64,000 nt of DNA from Caulobacter sp. BK020. Lineage in GTDB: Bacteria; Pseudomonadota; Alphaproteobacteria; Caulobacterales; Caulobacteraceae. Each line of letters begins with the position of its first letter. The stretch's first letter is position 1. Of the stretch, positions 31,314 through 40,146 are shown piece by piece. The notes beneath the pieces were generated by a model. The model did not search any database and was not told the origin of the DNA. It worked only from the letters and a program-made list of their open reading frames with translations. The DNA lies in NCBI RefSeq assembly GCF_004342605.1, contig NZ_SLZL01000001.1, positions 372,001 to 436,000 on the forward strand, written 5' to 3'. The position numbers and the translations under genes are program-made.

Positions 31314-32909
31314 TCATATGATCCGCTGGGCGGTCACCGGCTGCCCCTTCCGATGCTGGGCGTCGAGCATGACGATGGCCCGGTGAGCGGCGCGGATGGC
31401 TCCTTCCTGCCAGGCGCCGACGTGGCTGAGATACTCGCCGGCGAAGTGGATCGGCCCGTCCGGCTGACCCAGCAGGCGGTAATCCGGCTCGTCGTCACTG
31501 GCCCAGCCCACTCCGATGCCCAGGGTGTGGGGCACCGCGGCCCACTGCACCTGCAGGGGCTTTTCGAGCAGTTGGCCGCAGCCCGGATGCATGGCCTCGA
31601 TGATCTTGCGGGTGTGCTCGATCTGCTCGGCCCGCGGCAGCTTGGCCAGCTGGGTGGCGGCCGGCCCGCCCGTATAGGCGCCGAGGATCACGCCGGTCTT
31701 GGTGTGCAGGCCGTAGCTTGGGTACCAAACCATGTTGGTCGGACCCTTCACGAACGAGAGGCCGCCATAGATCTGGTACTTGGGCCCCTCCCAGAACCGC
31801 GGGGCCTGCCAGGCGATCTTGATGCTGTCACGATAGGGCGTGCGGGCGATCGCGGTCTTGTAGGCGGGGCTGAAATCGGCGTCGATTTTGGCCAGCACCG
31901 GCAGGGGGATGGTCGAGATGCAGTAGTCGGCCTCGATCGCCAGGTCCTTGCCGGCCGCCGCGTCGTAATAGGCGATCCTGACGCCCCTCGCCGTCTTGCG
32001 GATCTGGCGCACCTCGCACTGGCGCTTGATGATCTTGGGACCCAGGGCCTTGGCGAAGGCGTGGGGAATGGCGTCCATGCCGCCCTTGGGCTGGAACATG
32101 GTGGCCTGCATGTCGATCGTCTCCTCGAACAGCACGCCGTTCCACAGATCCTCGTCGAGCAGGGCTTTCAGGCTGATCGGGTCGTAGGGCGCAGCCCGCT
32201 CGTCGCCGGCCCCCGGCTCGATCCTCAGCCCGGCCCGCTGCGAGCCCTTGTAGAAGAGGTCCGGCGACAGGTCGCCATAGGTCTTCAGGAAGGCGACCAT
32301 CCGCTGCTTATCGTCGGCGGTCAGGTCAGCGTCGAGCGCGCCGGCGTTGATCGCCTTGGCCAGCAGTTCGGAGACGTGACCGCGGGTGTCATTGATCGCC
32401 GTCCGCATCTGGATCGGCTTGCCGCCGTTGGCCTCAGGGTTGAGCAGCAGGGCGCTGCGGCTGGTGTTGACCTCGACCTCCAGCTCCACCCCCAGTTCGC
32501 GGCAATAGCCCAGCACGATCTGGTGGTGGCTGGGCAGGCGCGCGGCGCCGGCGTTCATGTATTGGCCTTCGTCGAACTCGCAGACCTGGCGCGAGCCGTC
32601 GGTCATCTCGATCTTGTCGCCGCGGCGCACGGTCCAGACCCGGCCGCCGGTGCGGGCCCGGGCTTCCAGGATCGTGCAGTCGTAGCCGGCCTTGCCCAGC
32701 TCCCAGGCCGCCGCCATGCCCGAGACGCCGGCCCCCAGGATCACGACCTTGGCGCCCTTGCCCCCGCCGCCCTTGGCGAGGTCCGGCGGCGCGCCCGCGA
32801 AAGCCGTGGACGGCGCCAGCAGGCCCAGGGCCTGCATGGCGGTAAAGGCGGCGGTGTAGCCGCCGGCCGCCCCGACGGCGTGAATGAAGCTGCGACGGCT
32901 GACCGGCAT
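31314..32909 (-). CDS. Exported flavin monoamine / L-amino-acid oxidase
   Basis: A 531-residue FAD amine oxidase, probably deaminating an amino acid or amine in the periplasm. MPVSRRSFIH and the hydrophobic stretch to about 38 form a strong Tat signal. The dinucleotide fold has ILGAGVSGMAAAWEL (G59-G64), then EARARTGGRVWT, and the C-terminal FAD motif HFAGEYLSHVGAWQEGAIRA is diagnostic. Substrate unknown. It is convergent with the ROK repressor; the 14-bp palindrome GGATCATATGATCC (31311-31324) spans its stop. It is not obviously linked to neighbours. Confidence 0.9.
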   Translation of the reverse strand: MPVSRRSFIHAVGAAGGYTAAFTAMQALGLLAPSTAFAGAPPDLAKGGGGKGAKVVILGAGVSGMAAAWELGKAGYDCTILEARARTGGRVWTVRRGDKIEMTDGSRQVCEFDEGQYMNAGAARLPSHHQIVLGYCRELGVELEVEVNTSRSALLLNPEANGGKPIQMRTAINDTRGHVSELLAKAINAGALDADLTADDKQRMVAFLKTYGDLSPDLFYKGSQRAGLRIEPGAGDERAAPYDPISLKALLDEDLWNGVLFEETIDMQATMFQPKGGMDAIPHAFAKALGPKIIKRQCEVRQIRKTARGVRIAYYDAAAGKDLAIEADYCISTIPLPVLAKIDADFSPAYKTAIARTPYRDSIKIAWQAPRFWEGPKYQIYGGLSFVKGPTNMVWYPSYGLHTKTGVILGAYTGGPAATQLAKLPRAEQIEHTRKIIEAMHPGCGQLLEKPLQVQWAAVPHTLGIGVGWASDDEPDYRLLGQPDGPIHFAGEYLSHVGAWQEGAIRAAHRAIVMLDAQHRKGQPVTAQRII

Positions 32910-32944
32910 GTGTACCCCTCGTTGCCCGTTGATCGCGCCATGCG

Positions 32945-32977
32945 AGGCGGCGGCTTCCGATGGGTCAATCCGGCGGC
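32945..32977 (+). pseudogene. Remnant resembling an inverted copy of the aldo/keto reductase 3' end
   Basis: About 33 bases on the plus strand encode GGGFRWVNPAA, matching the GGFRQVNPPP tail of the aldo/keto reductase gene about 140 bp away on the opposite strand. At DNA level the two runs share nearly all positions over GGCGGCTTCCG and GGTCAATCCG. Probably the relic of a duplicated or inverted gene end. Confidence 0.4.
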
Positions 32978-33096
32978 GACGCCGTCGCGCGTTTGGGGGC
33001 GCGGCGCCGCTACGGCTTGCGGCCGGCGCCGCATTTCGCGGCGCGCGGTCGGGTCCGTGCGCGCTGGTGCAAGCTGTCGAACGCGCTTGAGCAAAG

Positions 33097-34131
33097 CTAT
33101 ACCGGCGGCGGATTGACCTGCCGGAAGCCGCCCTCGCGCCAGTACGGGTAGTGCGGATAGGCCGGGGTGACGGCGCTGGCGGCGTCGAGACGCGCCACCT
33201 GGTCCAGCGTCAGGCTCCAGCCCACCGCGCCGAGGTTCTGGCGCAGCTGCTCCTCATTGCGGGCCCCGACGATCACGCTGGACACGGTGGGCCGGCGCAG
33301 CAGCCAGTTGATGGCGATCTGGGGCAGGGTCTTGCCGGTCTCGGCGGCGATCGTGTCCAGGACGTCGACCACCGCGTACAGGCGCTGGTCGTCGACCGGC
33401 GGGCCGATGTCGGCGGTCTCGTGCAGGCGGCTGACCGCCGGCAAGGGCCGGCCGCGGCGGATCTTGCCGGTCAGGCGCCCCCAGCCCAGCGGGCTCCAGA
33501 CCAGCGCCCCGACGCCCTGATCGATCCCCAGGGGCATCAGCTCGTGCTCGTAGTCGCGGCCGACCAGCGAATAATAGGCCTGATTGGCGACGTAGCGCGG
33601 CCAACCATGAGCGTCGGCGATCGCCAGCGACTTCATCAGCTGCCAGCCGGAGAAATTGGACGCGCCGGCGTACAGCACCTTGCCGGCCCTCACGAGGTCG
33701 TCGAGGGCGTTCAGCACCTCCTCGATCGGAGTAAAGGCGTCGAAGGCGTGCAATTGCAGGAGGTCGATGCGATCGGTGCGCAGGCGCCTGAGGGCCGCCT
33801 CGACCCCGCGCACCAAGCGCAGGCGCGAGGTCCCGGCGTCCAGCGGACCGTCGCCCATCGGCAGGCCCAGCTTGGTGGAGATCAGGGCCTGGTCGCGCAC
33901 GCCCTCCAGCGCCGCGCCGAGGATCTCCTCCGAGGCGCCGCTGGAATAGACGTCTGCGGTGTCGAACAGAGTCACCCCGGCCTCCAGACAGATCTCGATG
34001 ATTCGCCGAGCCTGGGCGGCGTCGGTGTCGCCCCAGGCGCTGAACAGCGGACCCTGGCCGCCGAAGGTGCCGGCGCCGAAGCTGAGGGCCGGGACGCGCA
34101 GGCTCGATTTTCCGAGTTGGCGATATTCCAT
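33097..34131 (-). CDS. Aldo/keto reductase
   Basis: A 344-residue NADPH-dependent oxidoreductase of the aldo/keto reductase barrel family. The tetrad is visible: Asp in TLFDTADVY, Tyr in DVYSSG, Lys in ISTKLG and His in LLQLHAFD. Cofactor residues occur in VSSVIVGARNEEQLRQNLGA. Its closest look is to the YajO/Gpr-like branch that uses small aldehydes. It begins 15 bases after the MFS gene stop, so the two form an operon, opposite to a LysR regulator. The substrate may be an aldehyde or a compound exported by the MFS pump. Confidence 0.92.
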   Translation of the reverse strand: MEYRQLGKSSLRVPALSFGAGTFGGQGPLFSAWGDTDAAQARRIIEICLEAGVTLFDTADVYSSGASEEILGAALEGVRDQALISTKLGLPMGDGPLDAGTSRLRLVRGVEAALRRLRTDRIDLLQLHAFDAFTPIEEVLNALDDLVRAGKVLYAGASNFSGWQLMKSLAIADAHGWPRYVANQAYYSLVGRDYEHELMPLGIDQGVGALVWSPLGWGRLTGKIRRGRPLPAVSRLHETADIGPPVDDQRLYAVVDVLDTIAAETGKTLPQIAINWLLRRPTVSSVIVGARNEEQLRQNLGAVGWSLTLDQVARLDAASAVTPAYPHYPYWREGGFRQVNPPPV

Positions 34132-34146
34132 GATCGGGGTCCTTGA

Positions 34147-35316
34147 TCAGAGGGCGGCGGCGCGTGGGACGCGGCGCTCGAGGGAAAGGCTGAAGGCGGC
34201 CAGGGCCAGGGCCGAGAGCGGCACGGCCGCAGCGACCAACGGGACGGCGGCCAGGCCCGGGCCGTGGGCGATCACCGCCCCGCCCAGCCAGGCGCCGAAC
34301 GCGTTGCCGAGGTTGAAGGCGGCGATGTTCAGGCTGGACGCCAGGCCCTGGCCGGCGCCGCCGGCCTGCGACAGCACCCGCATCTGCAGCGGCGCGACGG
34401 TGGCGAAGGCGGCCGCGCCCAGGCCGAAGGCGGCGATTACCGCGCCGATCCGGTCGTGAAAGCCAAGGGCGGAAGCAACCAGCATCAGGGTCAGGATGGC
34501 CAGGCTGCCCAGGAGGGCCGGCGTCAGGGCCTTGTCGGCCCAGCGGCCGCCGACCAGGTTGCCGCCCACCAGACCAGCGCCGAACACCAGCAGGATCGGC
34601 GAGACGGCCGCCTTCGAATAGCCGGCCAGCTCGGTCAGGATCGGCTGGATGTAGGTGAAGACCGCGAACACGCCGCCGAACCCCAGGACGGTCATCAAGA
34701 GGCCCATCTGCACCTGCGGTCGGGCCAGGACAGCGAACTCCTCACGTAGCGGAGCGGGTTCGGCGGCATCCTTTTCGCGCGGAACCAGGGCGGCCAGCAC
34801 CGCGAAGGCGACCAGGCCGATCGCGCCCACGGCCCAGAAGGTCGAGCGCCAACCGAAGGCCAGGCCCAGCCACGAGCCGAAAGGCACGCCCAGCAGGGTG
34901 GCCAGGGTCAGGCCCGTGAACATGACGGCGATGGCCGAGGCCTTGCGCTGGGGCGGCACCAGACTGACGGCGACCAGGGACCCCACGCCGAAGAAGGTGC
35001 CATGGGCCAGGGCGGTGACGATCCGGGCCGCCATCAGCAGGCCGTAAGACGGGGCCAGGGCGGCGGCGATATTGCCGATCGTGAAGATGGCCATCAGCAC
35101 CAGCAGGGTGGTCTTGCGCGGCAGGCGGCGGGTGGCGATCGTCAGGATCGGGGCGCCGACGAACACGCCCAGGGCATAGCCGGTCATCAGGAGGCCGGCC
35201 CGAGGAATCGAGACGTCGAGATCGGCAGAGACCTGCAGCAGCAGGCCCATGATCACGAACTCGGTGACGCCGATCCCGAAGGCGCCGACGGTCAGGGCAT
35301 AGAGGGCGAGAGGCAC
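34147..35316 (-). CDS. MFS transporter (DHA1 / AraJ-like efflux)
   Basis: A 389-residue inner-membrane transporter with twelve predicted helices. It has the DHA1-type first helix GAFGIGVTEFVIMGLL, motif A as RRLPRKTTLL after helix 2, and motif C-like glycine-rich LGVPFGSWLG in helix 5. The family contains arabinose, sugar and drug efflux proteins. It is encoded just upstream of the aldo/keto reductase and divergent from a LysR regulator, the common layout of an inducible efflux or detoxification unit. Confidence 0.92.
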   Translation of the reverse strand: MPLALYALTVGAFGIGVTEFVIMGLLLQVSADLDVSIPRAGLLMTGYALGVFVGAPILTIATRRLPRKTTLLVLMAIFTIGNIAAALAPSYGLLMAARIVTALAHGTFFGVGSLVAVSLVPPQRKASAIAVMFTGLTLATLLGVPFGSWLGLAFGWRSTFWAVGAIGLVAFAVLAALVPREKDAAEPAPLREEFAVLARPQVQMGLLMTVLGFGGVFAVFTYIQPILTELAGYSKAAVSPILLVFGAGLVGGNLVGGRWADKALTPALLGSLAILTLMLVASALGFHDRIGAVIAAFGLGAAAFATVAPLQMRVLSQAGGAGQGLASSLNIAAFNLGNAFGAWLGGAVIAHGPGLAAVPLVAAAVPLSALALAAFSLSLERRVPRAAAL

Positions 35317-35417
35317 GGCAAGAGCTCCGGGAGAGTTTTCGAGCCGCTGAGGTAGTCTTCCTCATTTCCGTGAATTAGACTGCTGGAAAGACAGACATCT
35401 GTGAGCTGAAGTCAAAG

Positions 35418-36347
35418 ATGGCCAGGCTGGAGATCAACCGTTCGGGCGAGATGGAAGTGTTCGCCCGGGCCGTGGAGCTGGGCGGTTTCTCGCCGGCGGC
35501 TCGGGCCCTGAAGATGACGCCTTCGGCGGTCAGCAAGCTGGTCAGCCGGATGGAGGCGCGCCTGGGCGCGCGGCTGATCAACCGTTCGACCCGCAAGCTT
35601 ACCCTGACGCCCGAGGGCGAGCTGTTCCATGAACGGACCCTTCGGGTCCTCGCAGACCTGGATGAGGCCGAGAGCGCAGTCGCCGCCACCCAGGCGCCGC
35701 GCGGCCGGGTGCGCGTCAGCTCCAGCGTGCCGTTCGGCCTGCATCATCTGCTGCCGCTGGTTCCCGGCTTTTCGGCGCTCCATCCGAAGGTGATCCTGGA
35801 TGTCGTGCTCTGCGACACGGTCGTGGACCTGATGGACGCCCGCGTCGACGTCGCCATCCGATCCGGGCCGATGCGGGCTTCGCAGCTGATGGCCCGCAAG
35901 CTGGGCGACAGCCCGATGGCCGTGGTCGCCTCGCCGTCCTACCTGGCCCGCCACGGCGCACCCGAGACGCCGCGCGCTCTGTCCGCCCACAACTGCATCG
36001 GCTTCAACTTCGCCCGTCACTGCGACAAGTGGCCGTTCATCGACGGCGACGAGCGCCTGTCGCTGCCGATCCATGGCGACGCCACCGCCGGCGACGGCGA
36101 GACCTTGCGGCGGCTGGCCCTGGTCGGCCAGGGCCTGGCCCGACTGGCCCATTACCATGTCGGCCCCGACATCGCGGCCGGTCGTCTGGTTCCGGTGCTG
36201 GAGACCTACAATCCCGGCGACCGCGAGGACCTGCACGCGGTCTATGTCGGTCACGGCGGCCAGTTGCCCAGCCGGGTGCGGGCGCTGATCGACTTCCTGG
36301 TCGCGGAGGTGGACTTGCATGCGCCGCGCGATTCCGCCGGTTGTTGA
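35418..36347 (+). CDS. LysR family transcriptional regulator
   Basis: A 309-residue regulator with an N-terminal winged HTH (about 10-70, VELGGFSPAARALKMTPSAVSKLVSRME) and a periplasmic-binding-like effector domain (about 95-300). The N-terminus EMEVFARAVELGGFS is typical of LysR proteins that control adjacent MFS or reductase genes. It is divergent from the MFS-aldo/keto reductase operon across a 101-bp AT-richer gap where both promoters must lie, so it most likely activates that operon in response to an unknown ligand. Confidence 0.92.
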   Translation: MARLEINRSGEMEVFARAVELGGFSPAARALKMTPSAVSKLVSRMEARLGARLINRSTRKLTLTPEGELFHERTLRVLADLDEAESAVAATQAPRGRVRVSSSVPFGLHHLLPLVPGFSALHPKVILDVVLCDTVVDLMDARVDVAIRSGPMRASQLMARKLGDSPMAVVASPSYLARHGAPETPRALSAHNCIGFNFARHCDKWPFIDGDERLSLPIHGDATAGDGETLRRLALVGQGLARLAHYHVGPDIAAGRLVPVLETYNPGDREDLHAVYVGHGGQLPSRVRALIDFLVAEVDLHAPRDSAGC

Positions 36348-36354
36348 AGGCCTG

Positions 36355-37275
36355 CTAGAGCGGCTTGTCCAGGAACGGGCGGACCAGGGCGATCGTCGCC
36401 TGAGGGTTCTCTTCCATGATCCAGTGGCCCGAGGCCGGCACCACGCCTTCGGTGACGTTGTCGGCCGCCGCGCGCATGACCGTGGCCATCATCGGGCCGA
36501 ACGACTTCTCGCCGCCCAGGGCCAGAACCGGCATGGTCAGCTTGCCGTACTGGGCCAGCAGGGCCTTGTCGTCGACGGCGTCCTGATCGAAGGCGTGGAA
36601 CTGCTCGAAGCCGGCGTGCATGGCGCCCGGACGGGCGTAGAGCGCGGCGTAGTGGGCGCGGGCGTCCTCGGTGAAATTGGCCGGATTGGCCGAAAACTCG
36701 TTCCAGAAGCGGTCCAGATAGATGCGCTCGCGGCCGGCGACCAGGCGCTCCATGTCGGGCCCGCCGAATCGGAAGTGCCAGAGCAGCGGGTTCTTCAGGA
36801 TCTCCTCCCAGGGGCCGATTCCCGGCACCGGAGCGTCGATCAGCACCAGGCGCGTCACCCGCTTCTGGTTCTGCACGGCGAAGCTGTAGGCGACCATGTT
36901 GCCGATGTCGTGGGCGACCACGTCGGTCTTGTCGATCTTCAGAGCGTCCAGCACTCCCGCCACGTCGCCGGCTTGAGTCTTCTTGTCGTAGCCGCCGGCG
37001 GCCCGGGCCGACAGGCCCATGCCGCGCAGGTCGGGGACCACGACGGTGTGGTCGCGCACCAGGTCAGCGGCCAGCGGCGCCCACATGTCGCCGGTCTCGC
37101 CATAGCCGTGCAGCAGCACCACCGCCGGGCCGTGGCCGCCGACGCGGACGTGGATCGTCGTGCCGTTGGCGGCGATCTCCTGGATCCTGAACGCGGCGGG
37201 GAAGGCGGGCATTTCGGCGTGCGCGGCGCCGGCGAACGCGACGGCCGCGATCAGCCAAAGGACAAGGCGTGGCAT
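36355..37275 (-). CDS. Exported alpha/beta hydrolase (epoxide hydrolase / dehalogenase-like)
   Basis: A 306-residue alpha/beta hydrolase with a signal peptide (1-20, AGAAHA). The nucleophile elbow is AHDIGN with Asp123, not Ser, pointing to epoxide hydrolases or haloacetate dehalogenases rather than esterases. HGYGE (56-60) is the oxyanion block, DLRGMGLS is conserved, and the C-terminal GHW carries the catalytic His. The start at 37275 has GGAG 6 bases upstream; an in-frame extension to 37314 adds a poor N-terminus. It is tail-to-tail with the LysR gene, 7 bp apart. Confidence 0.88.
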   Translation of the reverse strand: MPRLVLWLIAAVAFAGAAHAEMPAFPAAFRIQEIAANGTTIHVRVGGHGPAVVLLHGYGETGDMWAPLAADLVRDHTVVVPDLRGMGLSARAAGGYDKKTQAGDVAGVLDALKIDKTDVVAHDIGNMVAYSFAVQNQKRVTRLVLIDAPVPGIGPWEEILKNPLLWHFRFGGPDMERLVAGRERIYLDRFWNEFSANPANFTEDARAHYAALYARPGAMHAGFEQFHAFDQDAVDDKALLAQYGKLTMPVLALGGEKSFGPMMATVMRAAADNVTEGVVPASGHWIMEENPQATIALVRPFLDKPL

Positions 37276-37419
37276 GGCGAGCTCCAGGGTTGAGGCCTTC
37301 AACCTGAGCCCCACCCAGCGGCGGCGCTAGCAGAATACCGTCGGGATTGGCCTATTTCCGACACCGATCGGACTGTAAGCCGGAAACGTGGCGCGGGGCC
37401 GCCACGCTCCCGCCGGTCG

Positions 37420-38286
37420 TCAGGCCAAGGCCTTCTTGTACAGCGCCAGCAGTTCGGCCCACGCCTTCTCGGCGGCCGGTTCGTCATAGACCTGGCCGCC
37501 CTTGACGGTCCAGCCGTGGGCCGCGCCAGCATAGACCTCGACCTTGGCCGGACGCTTGGCCGCGGCGAAGGCGGCCTTCAGCTTGTCCTTCGCGGCCGGA
37601 TCCTGCTTGTCGTCGTTGTCGGCGATGGCGACCAGGTAGTCGGCGTGGGTCTTGGGGATCAGCAGGTGCGGACTGGTCGGCTGATCGGTAACCAGGCCGG
37701 CCCCGTGGAAGCTGGCCACCGCGGCGATGCGGCCCGGGGCGACAGCCGCCGTGCGGAAGGCCAGGGGGCCGCCCATGCAATAGCCCTGCACCCCGACCTT
37801 CTTGCCTTTATTGGTCTGGGGCTGGGCGTCGAGGAAGGCGACATAGGCGGCGGCGTCGCGATCGGTCCCCTCCGGCGTGACCGTGGCGCGCAGCGGGGTC
37901 AGCTTGGCGCGGTCGTCGGGATTGGCGAAGCTGAACGCCCCCTCGATCACCGGCGCCTTCTTGGCCCGGTAATAAAGGTTGGGGACCAGCACGACATAGC
38001 CGGCGGCGGCCAAGCGGCGGCCCATGTCGCGGAACACCGGCCGCAGGCTCATCACGTCGGGCCAGACCAGCACCGCCGGCCAGGGACCCTTGCCCTGCGG
38101 ATAGAACAGGGCCGCGTCGGCCCCGCCGTCGGGCGTCTTGATCTCGACGTCCTTCTCGACCACCGGGCTCTGAGCGCCAGCGGCGGTCGCGGCCAGCCCT
38201 CCCAGGGCGGCGGCGGCCAGGCCGAACGTCCGGCGCGACAGGCGAGGATCGTGGACCAGACCCGGGTGGATATCGTCGTCACACAT
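37420..38286 (-). CDS. Exported dienelactone hydrolase family protein
   Basis: A 288-residue alpha/beta hydrolase of the dienelactone hydrolase family. The nucleophile is Cys170 in GYCMGG, with Asp in AIADNDDKQDPA and His in AGAAHGWT completing the Cys-Asp-His triad. It carries a twin-arginine motif, RLSRRTFGLAAAALGG, slightly inside the N-terminus, so it is probably Tat-exported. The ATG at 38286 is favoured with GGAG 9 bases upstream; starts at 38301 or 38334 only add tail. Physiological substrate unknown. Confidence 0.88.
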   Translation of the reverse strand: MCDDDIHPGLVHDPRLSRRTFGLAAAALGGLAATAAGAQSPVVEKDVEIKTPDGGADAALFYPQGKGPWPAVLVWPDVMSLRPVFRDMGRRLAAAGYVVLVPNLYYRAKKAPVIEGAFSFANPDDRAKLTPLRATVTPEGTDRDAAAYVAFLDAQPQTNKGKKVGVQGYCMGGPLAFRTAAVAPGRIAAVASFHGAGLVTDQPTSPHLLIPKTHADYLVAIADNDDKQDPAAKDKLKAAFAAAKRPAKVEVYAGAAHGWTVKGGQVYDEPAAEKAWAELLALYKKALA

Positions 38287-38397
38287 GCGAGCAGTCTCCA
38301 TCGAGGCGGCAGGGCGCGAGCCCTCGTGGCGCACACCTTAGCGCATGGCCCGGCCCCGGGAAGGTCTCGGCGACAAACCTCCCGTTGCGACCCCCGC

Positions 38398-40029
38398 CTA
38401 GGCGGCGAAGACCTTCCGCCCCCGTTCGACATGCATGCGGTGCGAACCCGCCAGGCTGGTGTCGCGGACCTTGATCGTCCGCAGGAACAGCCATTCGCCC
38501 GTCAGGCGCTGCGGCGTCACCTCGATCATCATATAGCCGCGCTGGCTGGTGTCGGCCCATTTCAGCTCGGGATTGGCGGCCATGAAGCCTTCGGCGACCC
38601 GCCTGGGATCGGCCCCGAAGTCGCCCTCGGCCCCGCTGGAGGTGACGCTGTGGCCGGCGAACTCGACGCCGGCCGGACGGCCATCCTCGATCAGTCCATA
38701 GGCCCAGGCGTTGTGGCTGTCGCCCGACAGCATGACCAGGTCGGCGTCGGCGGCCTGGGCGGCCTGCAGCAGCCGCGAGCGCGCCGCCGGATAGCCGTCC
38801 CAGCGGTCCATCCACATCGGCAGGCCCAGCCTGGCGGCCCGGATGTTGTTCTTGTAGCCGGCGACCTTGCGTTCGGAGACCTCGGGCCGCAGCCAGTCGA
38901 CCGCGTCGCGCGGCATCACTGTTCGCCCCAGGATCGTGCCCATCCCGACCATCTGCCAGGCGCTGGAGCGCGCGTTGGTTTTCAGCTGATGGGCCAGCCA
39001 GCTTTCCTGGGTCGAGCCGAGCATGGTCGCCGAAGGGTCCCGCCAGGGTCCGTCGCGAAAGGCCTTCAGCGCGGCGTCCGGATCTTCCGCCTTGAAGGCG
39101 GCGCCGATGTCGGCCGGCCGGGTGCGGCCCAGGAGGCGGGATTCCGTGCGGTAGAGCGTGGCCAGGGCGCCGATCGGATAGGTCTTCCACGGCTCGTCCG
39201 ACACCGGCATCCACTCGCGATAGACCTGCATGGCGGCGGCGCGGCGCGCGTTCCAGTCGCCTTCGGCGGCCGGCTGGTGGTTCTGGGCTCCGCCCTCCCA
39301 GCTGTCGTTGGCGGATTCGTGGTCATCCCAGAAGGCGACCATCGGAGCCGCCTGGTGCAGGCGTTGCAGCTCGGGATCGGCGCGATAGCAGGCGTAGCGC
39401 AGCCGGTAGTCGGCGATGGTCAGGATCTCGTTGGCCGGCTGCAGCGACCGCCCCACGGCCCAGTCGCCTTCGTGGATGGACGCCGGGCCGTACTCGTAGA
39501 TGTAGTCGCCGGTGTGCAGCCACAGGTCCAGGTCGGGGCGGGCGGCGGCGTGGCCATAGGCGTTGAACAGCCCGACCGGCAGGTTCGAGCAGGAGAAAAC
39601 GCCCAGGCCGAACCGGGCGACCTCGCCGACCGGCAGGGTCTTGGTCCGGCCGGCCGGTGACCGGCTCCCGTCGGGCGCTATGAACCGGTACCAATAGACG
39701 GTTCCGGGCCGAAGCCCATCGACCGTGATCTTGACGGTCCAGTCGCGATAGGCGCCGGTGCGCACCACGCCGCCCGCGACCACCTTGGCGAAGCTGGAGT
39801 CAAGCGCCAGTTCGACCTCGAGCCGGACCGTGTCGTCGCGGGCCGCAGGGACGTAGCGGGTCCACAGCAGCATGGCGTCGGGCCCCGGTTCGCCGCTGGC
39901 CACATTGTGCGTGAAGCCCGTGGCGCCCAGGACCTCGGCCGCCAGCCCGCGGCCGGCGGAAAGCCCGAGCGCGCCCAGGCCAAGTCCGGCGCCGAGGACC
40001 AGACTGCGACGATCGATGTTCAGGACCAC
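38398..40029 (-). CDS. phoD: PhoD-type alkaline phosphatase (phosphodiesterase)
   Basis: A 543-residue exported metallophosphoesterase. The Tat signal is NIDRRSLVLGAG (1-31). A PhoD N-terminal beta domain (about 38-140, FTHNVASGEPGPDAMLLWTR) precedes the catalytic domain, with metal ligands in FSCSN, HTGDYIYEYG, FWDDHESANDSW and LSGDSHNAWA. Such enzymes release phosphate from mono- or diesters, usually with Ca and Fe. The gene is 117 bp downstream of the FecI/FecR-controlled receptor gene on the same strand, suggesting joint control and a phosphorylated ligand. Confidence 0.93.
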   Translation of the reverse strand: MVLNIDRRSLVLGAGLGLGALGLSAGRGLAAEVLGATGFTHNVASGEPGPDAMLLWTRYVPAARDDTVRLEVELALDSSFAKVVAGGVVRTGAYRDWTVKITVDGLRPGTVYWYRFIAPDGSRSPAGRTKTLPVGEVARFGLGVFSCSNLPVGLFNAYGHAAARPDLDLWLHTGDYIYEYGPASIHEGDWAVGRSLQPANEILTIADYRLRYACYRADPELQRLHQAAPMVAFWDDHESANDSWEGGAQNHQPAAEGDWNARRAAAMQVYREWMPVSDEPWKTYPIGALATLYRTESRLLGRTRPADIGAAFKAEDPDAALKAFRDGPWRDPSATMLGSTQESWLAHQLKTNARSSAWQMVGMGTILGRTVMPRDAVDWLRPEVSERKVAGYKNNIRAARLGLPMWMDRWDGYPAARSRLLQAAQAADADLVMLSGDSHNAWAYGLIEDGRPAGVEFAGHSVTSSGAEGDFGADPRRVAEGFMAANPELKWADTSQRGYMMIEVTPQRLTGEWLFLRTIKVRDTSLAGSHRMHVERGRKVFAA

Positions 40030-40064
40030 GGCATCCTCCGTAGACGGTTGATTTCGGAGAGAGA

Positions 40065-40096
40065 CGGCCGCGCGCCGCTCATTGGGCGCGCGGCCG
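40065..40096 (-). terminator. Perfect 12-bp hairpin between the receptor and phoD genes
   Basis: CGGCCGCGCGCC (40065-40076) pairs with GGCGCGCGGCCG (40085-40096) around an 8-base loop, about 50 bases after the receptor stop. No T tract, so partial terminator or mRNA stabiliser. The first receptor gene is followed by a comparable hairpin at 20011-20036. Confidence 0.55.
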
Positions 40097-40146
40097 AGCT
40101 GGCGCCGGGGCAGGGGGGAGACCGCCAGCGCCAGGGTGGGAAGGGG

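Noticed and set aside
37516..39660. A 714-codon open frame on the plus strand
   Set aside because: It is antisense to the dienelactone hydrolase and phoD genes, both with complete motifs. Its His/Gly/Arg-rich, low-complexity product is typical of the opposite strand of GC-rich genes.
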